A DNA stretch of 64,000 nt, taken from the NCBI GenBank assembly GCA_963705275.1, contig OY970063.1, positions 62,001 through 126,000 on the forward strand, read 5' to 3'. The stretch is from Fen-1135 sp963705275 (GTDB lineage: Bacteria > Desulfobacterota > Syntrophia > Syntrophales > UBA2185). The notes below the pieces were generated by a model, which saw only the letters and a list, made by a program, of their open reading frames with translations, made no database searches and was not told the DNA's origin. The position numbers and the translations under genes were made by a program. Of this stretch, positions 63,358 to 64,000 are shown in pieces (within the stretch, counting starts at the first letter, position 1; each line of letters starts with the position of its first letter).

Positions 63358-64000
63358 TTACTGCGTGCTGATTATATCTACCAGGCGCCTCAACGTCACA
63401 CCTGCGTCACCCATAGGGGGCGTGTAGCGCCAGTTGTTCGAATCCTCGCCGTCATGGTTGACAATATGATGGGTATAATCCTCACCCATCATTATCTCGT
63501 CATAGGCCATGGATGCCCGCATTTCAAGATCCTCCAGCACGTCCGGGGTAAGGAGCTTTCCCTGCTGCTGCGTACGGGCGATAAGTTTAGGGAGCATGAT
63601 GGCGGCCGTTGTTTCCCCTGGTGTAGCGAAGCCCATGTTAATCTGCAGCGCATGAATCTCGTCTTCAGAAGCGGGACTGATGAAGACGGTACAAACCTCA
63701 AAATCGGCAGTCAACTTCCGTATCAGCGGATGATCTCTAAACAGTTTGCCGAGTGTGGGATATATTTCGATGATAATCAGTCTGCTATGGACAAATAGCC
63801 CCTGCATCTCCACTAGATCTATAGCCTGCCAGATTCTTCGTATTTGACCTACGATGAAACGCTCAGGGGGATATGACCTTATATCCTGCTCCGAACGAAA
63901 ATAATAATCTACGCCGTTCGTTTCAACAGATCTGGGCTGCCGGCTGGTATACAGAATGGGCATCTGGAATGATATTTCCGGATGCACCTTCTTGAGGGCC
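63358..64000 (-). CDS. Guanylate-kinase-like protein, N-terminus beyond the window
   Basis: The frame is open past the right edge (ALKKVHPEISFQM at the edge), so an N-terminal P-loop region is missing. QMPILYTSRQPRSVETNGVD YYF matches the GMP-binding region of guanylate kinases (TTRxPRxGExxGxDYxF). The later part, LVEMQGLFVHSRLIIIEIYP and FISPASEDEIHALQ, fits the kinase beta-sheet, but a ~60-residue C-terminal extension (MASMAYDEIMMGEDYTHHIV-like, without lid Arg pattern) is unusual. Activity as a GMP kinase is uncertain. Confidence 0.7.
   Translation of the reverse strand, partial: ALKKVHPEISFQMPILYTSRQPRSVETNGVDYYFRSEQDIRSYPPERFIVGQIRRIWQAIDLVEMQGLFVHSRLIIIEIYPTLGKLFRDHPLIRKLTADFEVCTVFISPASEDEIHALQINMGFATPGETTAAIMLPKLIARTQQQGKLLTPDVLEDLEMRASMAYDEIMMGEDYTHHIVNHDGEDSNNWRYTPPMGDAGVTLRRLVDIISTQ

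Noticed and set aside
1..64000. CRISPR arrays, tRNA, rRNA, prophage integrase or transposase genes
   Set aside because: None found by eye on either strand; the dispersed small repeats are not regularly spaced and have no transposase.

Overview
This 64 kb window is bacterial chromosome and looks like Desulfobacterota (former Deltaproteobacteria), perhaps a Syntrophales relative. The evidence is composition and content: SLBB/Wzz/YjbH polysaccharide export genes, a type II secretion locus split into two convergent arms, an MSHA-type pilus locus with a sigma-54 activator, and small dispersed repeats ending in GTCATTCC/GGAATGAC. No rRNA, tRNA or CRISPR array was seen. The assignment is inference; no search was run.

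Region 1 (1-19.3 kb) is a surface-polysaccharide locus: a 5'-truncated beta-helix protein, a UDP-L-QuiNAc/L-FucNAc-type nucleotide sugar cassette, a Wzx flippase, a Wzy-like polymerase, several glycosyltransferases, a CDP-paratose-type epimerase, a UDP-diNAcBac-type cassette (GNAT, LegC-like aminotransferase, CapD-like dehydratase) and two phosphoglycosyl transferases. Almost every long gene here is broken by one to three single-base indels, and short remnants of other genes lie between them. WecB, one GT4, the GNAT and the aminotransferase are intact.

Region 2 (19.4-28.9 kb) holds export and chain-length genes: a secreted unknown, a HEPN/MNT toxin-antitoxin pair flanked by small repeats, YjbH-like (frameshifted), Wzz-like (frameshifted), and a Wza/SLBB protein in two ORFs with a block of 19-residue tandem repeats at the junction. 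A strong sigma-70 promoter then drives a small Gly/Ala-rich secreted protein.

Region 3 (28.9-41.1 kb) is a type II secretion system. gspE, F, H, I, J, K, L, M and C run on the + strand and meet gspG, gspD and an FKBP isomerase on the - strand. The terminator of the + arm sits inside the last codons of gspC. No prepilin peptidase is present.

Region 4 (42.1-59.0 kb) follows MSHA pilus gene order: HTH regulator, mshI, J, K, L, M, E, G, then a membrane-bound sigma-54 activator, a consensus-like sigma-54 promoter, the major pilin, a TMTC/GT-C-like protein with TPRs, three minor pilins and a Glu5-less pilin-like protein carrying an L-type lectin domain. I infer a sigma-54-controlled, c-di-GMP-responsive, possibly glycosylated pilus with a lectin tip. 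Unlike region 1, no frameshift is visible here.

Region 5 (59.0-64.0 kb, - strand) has a histidine kinase with a response regulator-adenylate cyclase, a small unknown, a YkgJ cysteine-cluster protein, a 4Fe-4S protein followed by a broken flavodoxin-fold oxidoreductase, and a guanylate-kinase-like protein cut by the window edge.
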